64,000 bases of DNA, from the NCBI RefSeq assembly GCF_001690705.1, contig NZ_LZGK01000001.1, forward strand, positions 124,001 to 188,000. Direction: 5' to 3'. The stretch is from Gilliamella sp. wkB178 (lineage in GTDB: Bacteria; Pseudomonadota; Gammaproteobacteria; Enterobacterales; Orbaceae). The first letter of the stretch is position 1. The number at the start of each line of letters is the position of its first letter. Positions 18,830 to 25,788 of this stretch are shown in pieces. The notes beneath the pieces were generated by a model, which searched no databases, was not told where the DNA came from, and saw nothing but the letters and a program-made list of their open reading frames with translations. The translations under genes were made by a program, and so were the position numbers.

Positions 18830-20423
18830 TTTAGACACAAGACACAAGCACTGGCAGCTTTATGCCCAAAATCTTTATCAACACACCTTAGTTAATTCAT
18901 TACACCCAAGGGTTATTTTAACTCTTAACTATCTAACTTTATCGCGGTTATCTCAGCTATTTAATTTAACCTTAAAGCGCTTATCTAAGTTATATTTATA
19001 CTTAATACCGTTACTATTATTGCCGTATGCCACCACTACCCAAGCGTTATCAGCCACTACCTCAGAGGTAATTAATGGTAGTGCACCTTATTTAACTTTC
19101 GATAATGGGGTAACTAAAGTCACTACTAGCGATGATTTGTTAGGTATCACCTTATCCGACGGTACACACATTACACCAGCAACCAATACCTCAACCGCAG
19201 CCAACCCAATTCAGCTCACCGTAGCCAATCAGAGTTTCGCTGATATTGGTATGCTGGTGCCAACTACTACCAACTCCATTGCCTTAAGCGCTCTAATTGG
19301 TGCACCATATAATTATTGGGGTGATGATGATGGTGATGGTCAGGGCGTTAATGGTATTACTGCTACGGGTAATTTAAGTATTGCTATTACCGATAAATTG
19401 AACCAAACAGTGAGTCGTAGTGCCAGCTTAGACATCTGTCATGCGCCTTATAAAGTGGAATTAACCAGTACTGCTGGTAGTTTAACTACCCAGTATGGGG
19501 TGCCCAATAGTAGTAGTTTCAACGGTAGTACCGCTACCTATTATATCAGTCCTAAAGCTGCGCCTACAATTTGTTACGCCAGACCAAATTTGAAACGTGG
19601 TTCAAATAATGACTCGGACTATCCAGGATGGAACTTCGAAGGCCCCACCACTATCTGGAGCAAGGATAACGGTTTCCTAATGCAATCAATTGAGCCATCA
19701 AGCTACGATCGTAACTTCCCCACCACCGGGGCTAATAAGTTGTATTTTGATTTACTGGTAGGTGGTATTGATGCTGCCACTTTAACTTGGCCGGATGTCA
19801 CTCAGGGTGGCATTACTGTTACCATGGCGCTCAACCCGCCTAAAGATGATTATTTTAACCCTGATGGCGCTTCCTCAGTACGCGTTACCCTCACTGGCCC
19901 GGCGGCAACATCGTCCCAATCGAGTTCAAAATCACCGGGTACCATTGACACTCCCGCTTTGCCGCAAACCTTCGAGTTAGTCGGTTATGATAGTAGCCAT
20001 AGAAAGGTATTAAGCTATGGCTTTGTATTAAAGCATTGGTTCGTTAAACGTGGACATAAAATAGATAGTGTTGCTAATCACACCTCATGGTGTTCAAAAC
20101 TAGGCAGTTATCGTTTCCCCAAAGTTAAAGACTTAACTAACTCGGTCTGTTCGGGAAATGGCACATCAGGTTCTTCTTGCGAAGGTTCAGTGGGCGCCAC
20201 GCCTTCATCAAATGGTAATCATTACCAGCGTAATATCGGTGCTGGTTTCTTTACTGAATGGGGCGACATGTTTACTTATGCCGCTGCCGACTTCAACAAC
20301 CTTTACGTCTACTGGACAAGTGACAGCGCCAGTTCGACGGACCATTACTATGTCGGCTGGAGCAATGGCAACGTTGACAGCTTCACCACTGGTTACGGTA
20401 GTGGGCTTTGCGTCTACCCTTAG
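18801..20423 (+). CDS. Secreted adhesin-like protein, array copy 1
   Basis: The open frame spans 540 codons, but its true start is unclear: the TTG at 18801 is inside the -35 box, and no ATG, GTG, TTG or CTG occurs in frame from there until the hydrophobic segment. A late signal-peptide-like stretch (LKRLSKLYLYLIPLLLLPYA, then TTTQA as cleavage site) precedes a beta-rich, Thr/Ser/Asn-rich body of about 330 residues with an acidic WGDDDGDGQG loop that could bind calcium. The C-terminal 110 residues (WCSKL, FTEWGDM, YWTSDS, CVYP) resemble the lectin-like adhesion domain of invasin-type proteins. It is the first of four paralogs; a hairpin terminator follows. The host-surface function is inferred. 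Confidence 0.7.
   Translation: MTDRTICFIILDTRHKHWQLYAQNLYQHTLVNSLHPRVILTLNYLTLSRLSQLFNLTLKRLSKLYLYLIPLLLLPYATTTQALSATTSEVINGSAPYLTFDNGVTKVTTSDDLLGITLSDGTHITPATNTSTAANPIQLTVANQSFADIGMLVPTTTNSIALSALIGAPYNYWGDDDGDGQGVNGITATGNLSIAITDKLNQTVSRSASLDICHAPYKVELTSTAGSLTTQYGVPNSSSFNGSTATYYISPKAAPTICYARPNLKRGSNNDSDYPGWNFEGPTTIWSKDNGFLMQSIEPSSYDRNFPTTGANKLYFDLLVGGIDAATLTWPDVTQGGITVTMALNPPKDDYFNPDGASSVRVTLTGPAATSSQSSSKSPGTIDTPALPQTFELVGYDSSHRKVLSYGFVLKHWFVKRGHKIDSVANHTSWCSKLGSYRFPKVKDLTNSVCSGNGTSGSSCEGSVGATPSSNGNHYQRNIGAGFFTEWGDMFTYAAADFNNLYVYWTSDSASSTDHYYVGWSNGNVDSFTTGYGSGLCVYP
18833..18846 (+). repeat. Heptanucleotide tandem repeat, copy 1 (2 units)
   Basis: Two perfect AGACACA units, just after the -10 box and before the long frame of adhesin copy 1. 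With two units the upstream ATG is out of frame with the long frame. Confidence 0.85.
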
Positions 20424-20458
20424 TTGGTGGATTTAAATTGGTAAATTTACTGTGCTTT

Positions 20459-20496
20459 GGTAAAGAGGGATTAGTATTAATCCTTCTTTACCATTT
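20459..20496 (+). terminator. Rho-independent terminator after adhesin copy 1
   Basis: GGTAAAGAGGGATTA pairs with TAATCCTTCTTTACC around a 4-base loop, one mismatch, followed by ATTTT. Confidence 0.65.
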
Positions 20497-20516
20497 TACC
20501 AAGTTTGAATGTATGC

Positions 20517-20554
20517 CAAGATGTTTCCTGAGAAGGGTATGTTTCAGTATAAAA
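20517..20554 (+). repeat. 40-bp dispersed repeat, copy 1
   Basis: Contains the shared words AAGATGTTTCCTGAGA and GTTTCAGTATAAAA. The centre is a loose palindrome (CTGAGA...TTTCAG around GTATRC). Seven copies occur in the window. Confidence 0.85.
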
Positions 20555-20735
20555 TCCAGCATAAAACTAAGTATAAAAATAAAGCTAATCCCATCATTTT
20601 TACTATTCTTTACAAATAAAAGGAGCAAAACGGTAGTTAATTTTTATCAAGGCGTTATACTTTTATCGATGAGTTGTACGGAGGTTATTTTTCGCGCACT
20701 CAGATGGGAAAAATGTAAATAAAACATAAAATTAC

Positions 20736-20764
20736 TTGACGGAATCATCGTTATGCCTTACACT
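20736..20764 (+). promoter_or_regulatory. Sigma70 promoter of adhesin copy 2
   Basis: TTGACG, 17 bases, TACACT. The -10 is one base weaker than in copies 3 and 4. Conserved ATG at 20753 lies within the spacer. Confidence 0.6.
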
Positions 20765-20767
20765 GTA

Positions 20768-20788
20768 AGCCACAAGCCACAAGCCACA
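20768..20788 (+). repeat. Heptanucleotide tandem repeat, copy 2 (3 units)
   Basis: Three perfect AGCCACA units. The unit differs by one base from AGACACA of the other copies, yet is homogeneous within the tract, which suggests slippage-driven homogenisation. Confidence 0.85.
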
Positions 20789-20862
20789 AGCCTTGGCCAC
20801 TTTACGTCCACAATCTATCTCAACACACTGCAGCTAACTCATTACACCAAAGTGTTACTTTA

Positions 20863-22383
20863 GTGCCTAATTTAGCCCCTCACCGTCGGCAACCCAGCGG
20901 CTTAAATCAGCAGTTACCGCTATTAAAACCACTACAGCCGTTATCACTAATTAAGCGCCCGCTGCACTTAGTTTTTAGTTTAAAGCGTTGTTTAGCCATA
21001 GTGCCGTTGCTATTATTGCCCTATGCCACCACTACCCAAGCCTTATCAGTTACTACTGCAGAGGTTATTAATGGTAACCAGCCTTATATAACTTTTGATA
21101 ATGGTAATACTAAAATCACGACGACTGATAGTCTTTTAGGTATTACCCTATCTGACGGTACTACTGAAACCACTTACACTCCTGCAAATAATCCTTCAAC
21201 CTTGGCTAACCCAATATTGTTACCCAAGGAAAATCAGACTTTCGCAGATATTAGTATGTTAGTGCCCACCACAGCTGACTCAATCACATTAAACGATCTG
21301 ATTGGTCCTCCTAATAATTATTGGGGCGATGATGATGGAGATGGGCAAGGAGTAAATGGCATAACGGCTACCGGTAGTTTAAGTCTAAAAATTGAGGATA
21401 ATATGGGTAATGCGGTTGGCCGTAATGAGGTGTTAAAAGTTTGTAATGCACCTTATAAATTAACCTTAACCAGTACTAATAGTAAGTTGAGTACGCAATA
21501 TGGAGTTCCTAATAGTGCAACTTTTGCTGATACTAGAGTTTATTATTATATTAATCCGAAAACAGCAGCCACAGTTTGCTTTGCTAAGCCTTTGCTTGAT
21601 GGTGCTCCTGGCCCAAAAAATATGTGGAATCAAAATAATGGCTTCTTAGTTCAATCAACTGATGAGGCATCGTACGGTAAGAACTTCCCGACTACCGGGG
21701 CTAATAATCTGTATTTTGATTTAGTTATAGGTGGTATGGATTCTTCAGCAATGGAGTGGCCTTCTGTTACTAGAGGAGGTATTACTGCCACCATGGAACA
21801 TGCACCAGATCTAGGCACATATACTACTGCTATACGTGTTACTCTTACCGGTCCGGCAGCAACACCGGGTGATATGACTTCAACTACTCCGAGTTCGGTC
21901 AACCTTCCTAGCTTACCACAAAAAATGGAGATAGTCGGGTACGACAGTAGTCATACACCAGTATTAAAATATGGTTTTGAGTTAAAACAGTGGTTTGTCA
22001 ATCGGGGAATACAGAAACAGGCTAATCGGGCAGATACTAAAGCTTGGTGTGCAGCAATAGGCTATCGTATACCTAATGTTCTAGACTTGACCAACGCTGC
22101 ATGTACAGGGCGGGTAGGAGATTTCCCTGCAGAGTGTAGAGGAGCCGTTGGTGCCACACCGCCATCAGATGGTAATAATTATACGCGTCACATTGGTGCC
22201 GGTTTCTTCAGTGAATGGGGAAATGTAGGTAATTATCACGGAGCAGACTTTACTAATGTTTTTGCTTACTGGACAGGTGACCTGCAGACTTCACCATACT
22301 ATTTTTATGTTGAGCCAGCCCTAGGTAAAATTAATAATGCTCCAGGAAGCCGTTCATATTATAACTTGTGTGCCAATCCTTAA
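20863..22383 (+). CDS. Secreted adhesin-like protein, array copy 2
   Basis: 506 codons from a GTG at 20863, but the same frame stays open without a start codon back to the promoter, homologous to the N-terminal part of the other copies, so the real N-terminus is uncertain. The basic, Gln/Pro/Leu-rich leader ends in a hydrophobic segment (CLAIVPLLLLPYA, then TTTQA). The body shows the same WGDDDGDGQGVNG loop and the FPTTGANNLYFDL motif as its paralogs. The C-terminal lectin-like domain (WCAAIGYRIPNVLDLTNA, FSEWGNV, YWTGD) ends in CANP and differs strongly from the others. Cysteines in this domain probably form disulfides. A hairpin terminator follows at 22423. Confidence 0.7.
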   Translation: MPNLAPHRRQPSGLNQQLPLLKPLQPLSLIKRPLHLVFSLKRCLAIVPLLLLPYATTTQALSVTTAEVINGNQPYITFDNGNTKITTTDSLLGITLSDGTTETTYTPANNPSTLANPILLPKENQTFADISMLVPTTADSITLNDLIGPPNNYWGDDDGDGQGVNGITATGSLSLKIEDNMGNAVGRNEVLKVCNAPYKLTLTSTNSKLSTQYGVPNSATFADTRVYYYINPKTAATVCFAKPLLDGAPGPKNMWNQNNGFLVQSTDEASYGKNFPTTGANNLYFDLVIGGMDSSAMEWPSVTRGGITATMEHAPDLGTYTTAIRVTLTGPAATPGDMTSTTPSSVNLPSLPQKMEIVGYDSSHTPVLKYGFELKQWFVNRGIQKQANRADTKAWCAAIGYRIPNVLDLTNAACTGRVGDFPAECRGAVGATPPSDGNNYTRHIGAGFFSEWGNVGNYHGADFTNVFAYWTGDLQTSPYYFYVEPALGKINNAPGSRSYYNLCANP

Positions 22384-22422
22384 TAGATTGGCTTTTAGTT
22401 GTTAGACTAGCTGCGCTTTGGT

Positions 22423-22450
22423 AAACAGGGATTGTGATGAATCCCTGTTT
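22423..22450 (+). terminator. Hairpin terminator after adhesin copy 2
   Basis: AAACAGGGATT, 6-base loop, AATCCCTGTTT: perfect 11-bp arms 40 bases after the stop codon. The T-run is short. Confidence 0.6.
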
Positions 22451-22475
22451 AAAATTCCTCTATATTTAAATTCCT

Positions 22476-22515
22476 GTCAAGATGTTTCCTGAGAAGGGTG
22501 CGTTTCAGTATAAAA
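22476..22515 (+). repeat. 40-bp dispersed repeat, copy 2
   Basis: GTCAAGATGTTTCCTGAGAA and CGTTTCAGTATAAAA, as in the other copies. Confidence 0.85.
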
Positions 22516-22546
22516 ATCGGCTAATCAGTCACGCTGCCGCGTAGGT

Positions 22547-22578
22547 GTTAAGAGGGATTGGTGTGAATCCCTCTTAAC
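22547..22578 (+). repeat. Perfect 13-bp hairpin at the head of structured repeat R1
   Basis: GTTAAGAGGGATT, GGTGTG loop, AATCCCTCTTAAC. The identical hairpin precedes R3 at 27456-27487; R2 lacks it. It could be a terminator or the 5' domain of an RNA. Confidence 0.7.
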
Positions 22579-22640
22579 AATCTCCCCACACCCCGCGGTA
22601 AGTAAAAACCAATTAATTCCATAATAGTCTTGGTTTTTAG

Positions 22641-22904
22641 GTGTTAAATTGGCCGTTAGATGGTGCCGACAACTGAGGGAGGTTAGCACGGCAAACAGGG
22701 AGGTTTGCCGAGGGAGTGCTTTGTAGGAACAAATCACGACCGGTGCGTTAAGACCAAGCGAAGGCGGAGGGTAGCCGCAGACCACCATCTGCAGGCCCGC
22801 GTTTGGGTTGTAAGGGAATTTTCGCGTTAAAATTCCCTAACTCGAGCGTTAACTCCGCAATTAAAATAATCACCAAATCGTAAAACGCTCGAAACCTAAC
22901 GAAT
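22641..22904 (+). repeat. 265-bp structured intergenic repeat R1, possible non-coding RNA
   Basis: Nearly identical to R2 (24966-25229) and R3 (27549-27813). It is rich in nested inverted repeats: AGATGGTG...CACCATCT enclosing AGCAC[GGCAAAC-AGGGAG-GTTTGCC]...GTGCT; a GGGAATTTT-CGCGTT-AAAATTCCC hairpin; and CGAGCGTT...AACGCTCG. Compared with R2 and R3, one base change at the foot of the 13-bp stem (ccctaac for cccttac) shortens it slightly. The antisense open frame across it (22525-22788) looks incidental. The pattern recalls regulatory RNAs of phage immunity regions such as C4, but I cannot confirm that. Confidence 0.7.
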
Positions 22905-22931
22905 TAAAATAATTAAAACGCAATAACACCT

Positions 22932-22971
22932 GTCAAGATATTTCCTGAGAGGTATACGTTTGCGTATAAAA
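22932..22971 (+). repeat. 40-bp dispersed repeat, copy 3
   Basis: GTCAAGATATTTCCTGAGAG, then GTATACGTTTGCGTATAAAA. This copy has diverged at two positions from the others. Confidence 0.8.
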
Positions 22972-23139
22972 ACCAACTAATTTCGCAAGGATAATCCTTC
23001 ATCTTTACTATTCTTTACAAATAAACTCAACAAAATAGTAGTTAAAATTTATCAAGGCGATATACTTTTAGCGATGAGTGGTACGAGGTTATTTTTCGCG
23101 CACTCAGATGAAAAAAGTGTAAATAAAACATAAAATTAC

Positions 23140-23168
23140 TTGACGGAATCATCATCATGCCTTATACT
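23140..23168 (+). promoter_or_regulatory. Sigma70 promoter of adhesin copy 3
   Basis: TTGACG, 17 bases, TATACT. Conserved ATG at 23157 lies between the boxes. Confidence 0.7.
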
Positions 23169-23171
23169 GGA

Positions 23172-23192
23172 AGACACAAGACACAAGACACA
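23172..23192 (+). repeat. Heptanucleotide tandem repeat, copy 3 (3 units)
   Basis: Three perfect AGACACA units. The ATG at 23157 is 41 bases from the reference TGG codon of the long frame, so one more unit would bring it into frame. Confidence 0.85.
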
Positions 23193-23398
23193 AGCACTGG
23201 CAGCTTTACGTCCAAAATCTATCTCAGCACACTGTAGTTGACCCATTTCACCAAAGTGATAATTTAGTCCGCGATTTAATCCCAGATTTAGCTTCGTGCC
23301 GTCGGCAATCCAATTACCCAAATCAGCAGTTACCGCCATTATCACTAATTAAGCGCCAACCGCGTTTAGGCCTTAGTTTAAAGCGTTGTTTAGCCTTA

Positions 23399-24775
23399 AT
23401 GCCATTGCTATTGTTGCCATATGCTACCACTACCCAAGCCTTGTCCGCCACTACCGCCCAGGTAATCCATGGTACTGAGCCGTATTTAACCTTTGATAAT
23501 GGGGTAACTAAGGTCACGACTACGGATGATCTATTAGGTATTAAACTTTCCAACGGTGCTCGCTTCACTCCGGCAACCAATACTTCAACCGCAGCAAACC
23601 CAATACAGCTTCCAGAGGCCAATCAAAGTTTCGCTGATGTAGGTATGCTAGTGCCTACCAATACTAACTCCATTGCCTTAAGTGCTTTGATTGGAGCACC
23701 TTATAATTATTGGGGTGATGATGATGGTGATGGTCAGGGTACTAATGGTGTTACCGCTACGGGAAATTTAACTGTTAGTATTACCGATAGCAACGGTCAA
23801 GTTGTTAGTCGTGATACTATTCTTAATACTTGTGGTACTACAGTGCCACCGTATAAATTAGTATTGACTAGTACCGCTGGTAGCTTAACCACCCGGTATG
23901 GGCTGCCTAATAGTAGTAGTTTCAGCGGCGGTACTGCCACTTATTATATTAGTCCTAAAGCAGGTCCAACAATCTGTTACGCCAAACCAAATCTGACCTA
24001 TGGTACTGGAAGTACCGCTGGTCCCACCACTATCTGGAATCCAGATAAAGGTTTCCTAGTGCAATCCACTGAGCCATCAAGCTACAATCGTAACTTCCCG
24101 ACTACCGGTGCTAATAATCTGTATTTTGATTTAGACATAAGTGGTATTAATGGTTCAACATTGACATGGCCGACAATCAGCCAAGGTGGTATTACCGCTA
24201 CCATGAGGCCATCACCCGATAATGCCAATAACATCCGCGTCACCCTCACTGGCCCAAATTATTCAACGAATTCAGGTGGTGAGCCAAATCATGTCAATAG
24301 TCCCAGCTTGCCACAGACATTCGTGTTAGTGGGTTATGATAGTAGTTATAGAGAGGTAGTAAGATATGGCTTTGTCTTAAAGCAGTGGTTCATCAACAAC
24401 GGAAGCAATTGTAATAAGTATGCTCACGTTGTATCTTGGTGTAGCAGTTTAAACAGCGGCATTGGTTACCGTGTGCCAGAGCTCAAAGAGTTAACTAATA
24501 ACGCTAGCCGCGATTCATACGGAAATCCTGCAGGCACTTACCAACGTAATATCGGTGCTGGACTGTTTAGTGAATGGGGCTACATGCCAAGTTATACCGG
24601 TAGCGGCTTCCGTAAAGACTTCAGAGGCGAGGCGTTCTACTGGACAAGCAACAAACGTAACTCTATGGACATGTGGTGTGCCAACTCGACCGAAGGCTCC
24701 ACGAGGGCAGACTTTCGCAACACCCCCGACGGCTCCTGTGAATTAGAGGTTTGCGCTACCAACATCGCTCGCTAA
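23399..24775 (+). CDS. Secreted adhesin-like protein, array copy 3
   Basis: 458 codons from the ATG at 23399, but this ATG falls inside the hydrophobic segment (LALMPLLLLPYA) and has no ribosome-binding site. The frame is open upstream for a further 85 or so codons with no usable start, so the true protein is probably longer. The mature region has the WGDDDGDGQGTNG loop, YYISPKAGPTICYAKP and FPTTGANNLYFDL. The C-terminal lectin-like domain (WCSSLNSGIGYRVPELKELT, FSEWGYM, YWTSN) ends in CATNIAR rather than the usual CVYP, making it the most divergent tail. An approximately 84-bp stretch (24090-24173) is identical to copy 4. Confidence 0.7.
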   Translation: MPLLLLPYATTTQALSATTAQVIHGTEPYLTFDNGVTKVTTTDDLLGIKLSNGARFTPATNTSTAANPIQLPEANQSFADVGMLVPTNTNSIALSALIGAPYNYWGDDDGDGQGTNGVTATGNLTVSITDSNGQVVSRDTILNTCGTTVPPYKLVLTSTAGSLTTRYGLPNSSSFSGGTATYYISPKAGPTICYAKPNLTYGTGSTAGPTTIWNPDKGFLVQSTEPSSYNRNFPTTGANNLYFDLDISGINGSTLTWPTISQGGITATMRPSPDNANNIRVTLTGPNYSTNSGGEPNHVNSPSLPQTFVLVGYDSSYREVVRYGFVLKQWFINNGSNCNKYAHVVSWCSSLNSGIGYRVPELKELTNNASRDSYGNPAGTYQRNIGAGLFSEWGYMPSYTGSGFRKDFRGEAFYWTSNKRNSMDMWCANSTEGSTRADFRNTPDGSCELEVCATNIAR

Positions 24776-24860
24776 TTGGCAATTAACGAACCGCCGCGTA
24801 TCGCACCTCCTTGTGCGCCCACGGCTCATCCGGCTTCCTGCCGGCTGTTCTATGCCAATT
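24774..24860 (+). other. Inverted-repeat region after adhesin copy 3, possible RNA structure
   Basis: AATTGGCA at 24774 pairs with TGCCAATT at 24853. Inside lie GCAC-CTCCTT-GTGC and CCGGC-TTCCT-GCCGG hairpins. The stretch is GC-rich compared with its surroundings and occurs only here. The outer arm overlaps the stop region of the gene. Confidence 0.4.
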
Positions 24861-24965
24861 ACCTCCCTCGGCACCACTTAAGCGGGGAATAAAAAACCAA
24901 CAGTATTGAGTAACATCATTCCGCAATAGGCTAGGGTATTAAGTCATTTAGATAATAGGGTTTAA

Positions 24966-25229
24966 GGTGTTAAATTGGCCGTTGGATGGTGCCGACAACT
25001 GAGGGAGGTTAGCACGGCAAACAGGGAGGTTTGTCGAGGGAGTGCTTTGTAGGAACAAATCACGACCGGTGCGTTAAGACCAAGCGAAGGCGGAGGGCAG
25101 TCGCAGACCACCATCTGCAGGCCCGCGTTTGGGTTGTAAGGGAATTTTCGCGTTAAAATTCCCTTACTCGAGCGTTAACTCCGCAATTAAAATAATCACC
25201 TAACTATAAAACGCTCGCAACCTAACCGA
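24966..25229 (+). repeat. 265-bp structured intergenic repeat R2, possible non-coding RNA
   Basis: Second copy of the R1 element. The long hairpin GTAAGGGAATTTT / AAAATTCCCTTAC is perfect over 13 bp. AGATGGTG has become GGATGGTG, which keeps pairing through a G-U pair with the CACCATCT arm. This is a compatible change of the kind expected for a folded RNA. Confidence 0.7.
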
Positions 25230-25257
25230 TTCAAATAACTAAAGCACAATAACGTTT

Positions 25258-25297
25258 GTTAAGATGTTTCCTGAGAAGGGTATGTTTCAGTATAAAA
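25258..25297 (+). repeat. 40-bp dispersed repeat, copy 4
   Basis: GTTAAGATGTTTCCTGAGAA and GTTTCAGTATAAAA; same orientation as the adhesin genes. Confidence 0.85.
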
Positions 25298-25478
25298 CTC
25301 AGCCCCAAACCCAGCTTAAAAATAAAGCCAATGCCTTCATCTTTACTATTCTTTACAAATAAACTCAATAAAATAGTAGTTAAAATTTATCAAGGCGATA
25401 TACTTTTAGCGATGAGTAGTGCGGAGGTTATTTTTCGCGCGCTCAAATGGAAAAAGTGTAAATAAAACATAAAATTAC

Positions 25479-25507
25479 TTGACGGAATCTTCATCATGCC
25501 TTATACT
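25479..25507 (+). promoter_or_regulatory. Sigma70 promoter of adhesin copy 4
   Basis: TTGACG, 17 bases, TATACT. Conserved ATG at 25496 lies within the spacer. Confidence 0.7.
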
Positions 25508-25510
25508 GGA

Positions 25511-25531
25511 AGACACAAGACACAAGACACA
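25511..25531 (+). repeat. Heptanucleotide tandem repeat, copy 4 (3 units)
   Basis: Three perfect AGACACA units; same distance (41 bases) from the ATG to the reference TGG codon as in copies 2 and 3. Confidence 0.85.
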
Positions 25532-25788
25532 AGCACTGGCAGCTTTACGTCCAAAATCTATCTCAATACACTATAGTTGACTCATTTCACCAAAGTGATA
25601 ATTTAGTCGCCGATTTAATCCCGCACCATCGGCATAATCGGCAATCTGGTTACCAAAATCAGCAATTATCTTCAATAATACCATTACGGCTACTACAATC
25701 ATTACCGCCAAATCGGCAATTACCGCCATTATCACTAATTAAGTGTAGGCCGCGTTTAGGTCTTAGCTTAAAGCGTTGTTTAGCCTTA

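Noticed and set aside
20408-25465. Conserved small open frames ending ...VIFRALKWKKCK upstream of adhesin copies 2 and 4
   Set aside because: The homologous stretch before copy 3 carries a one-base deletion that breaks the frame, and the frame runs through the dispersed 40-bp repeat. DNA-level conservation of a control module explains it better than coding.
18833-25531. 7-bp repeats as a CRISPR or iteron array
   Set aside because: Units are tandem with no spacers, only 2-3 per locus, and lie at gene 5' ends. There are no cas or rep genes.
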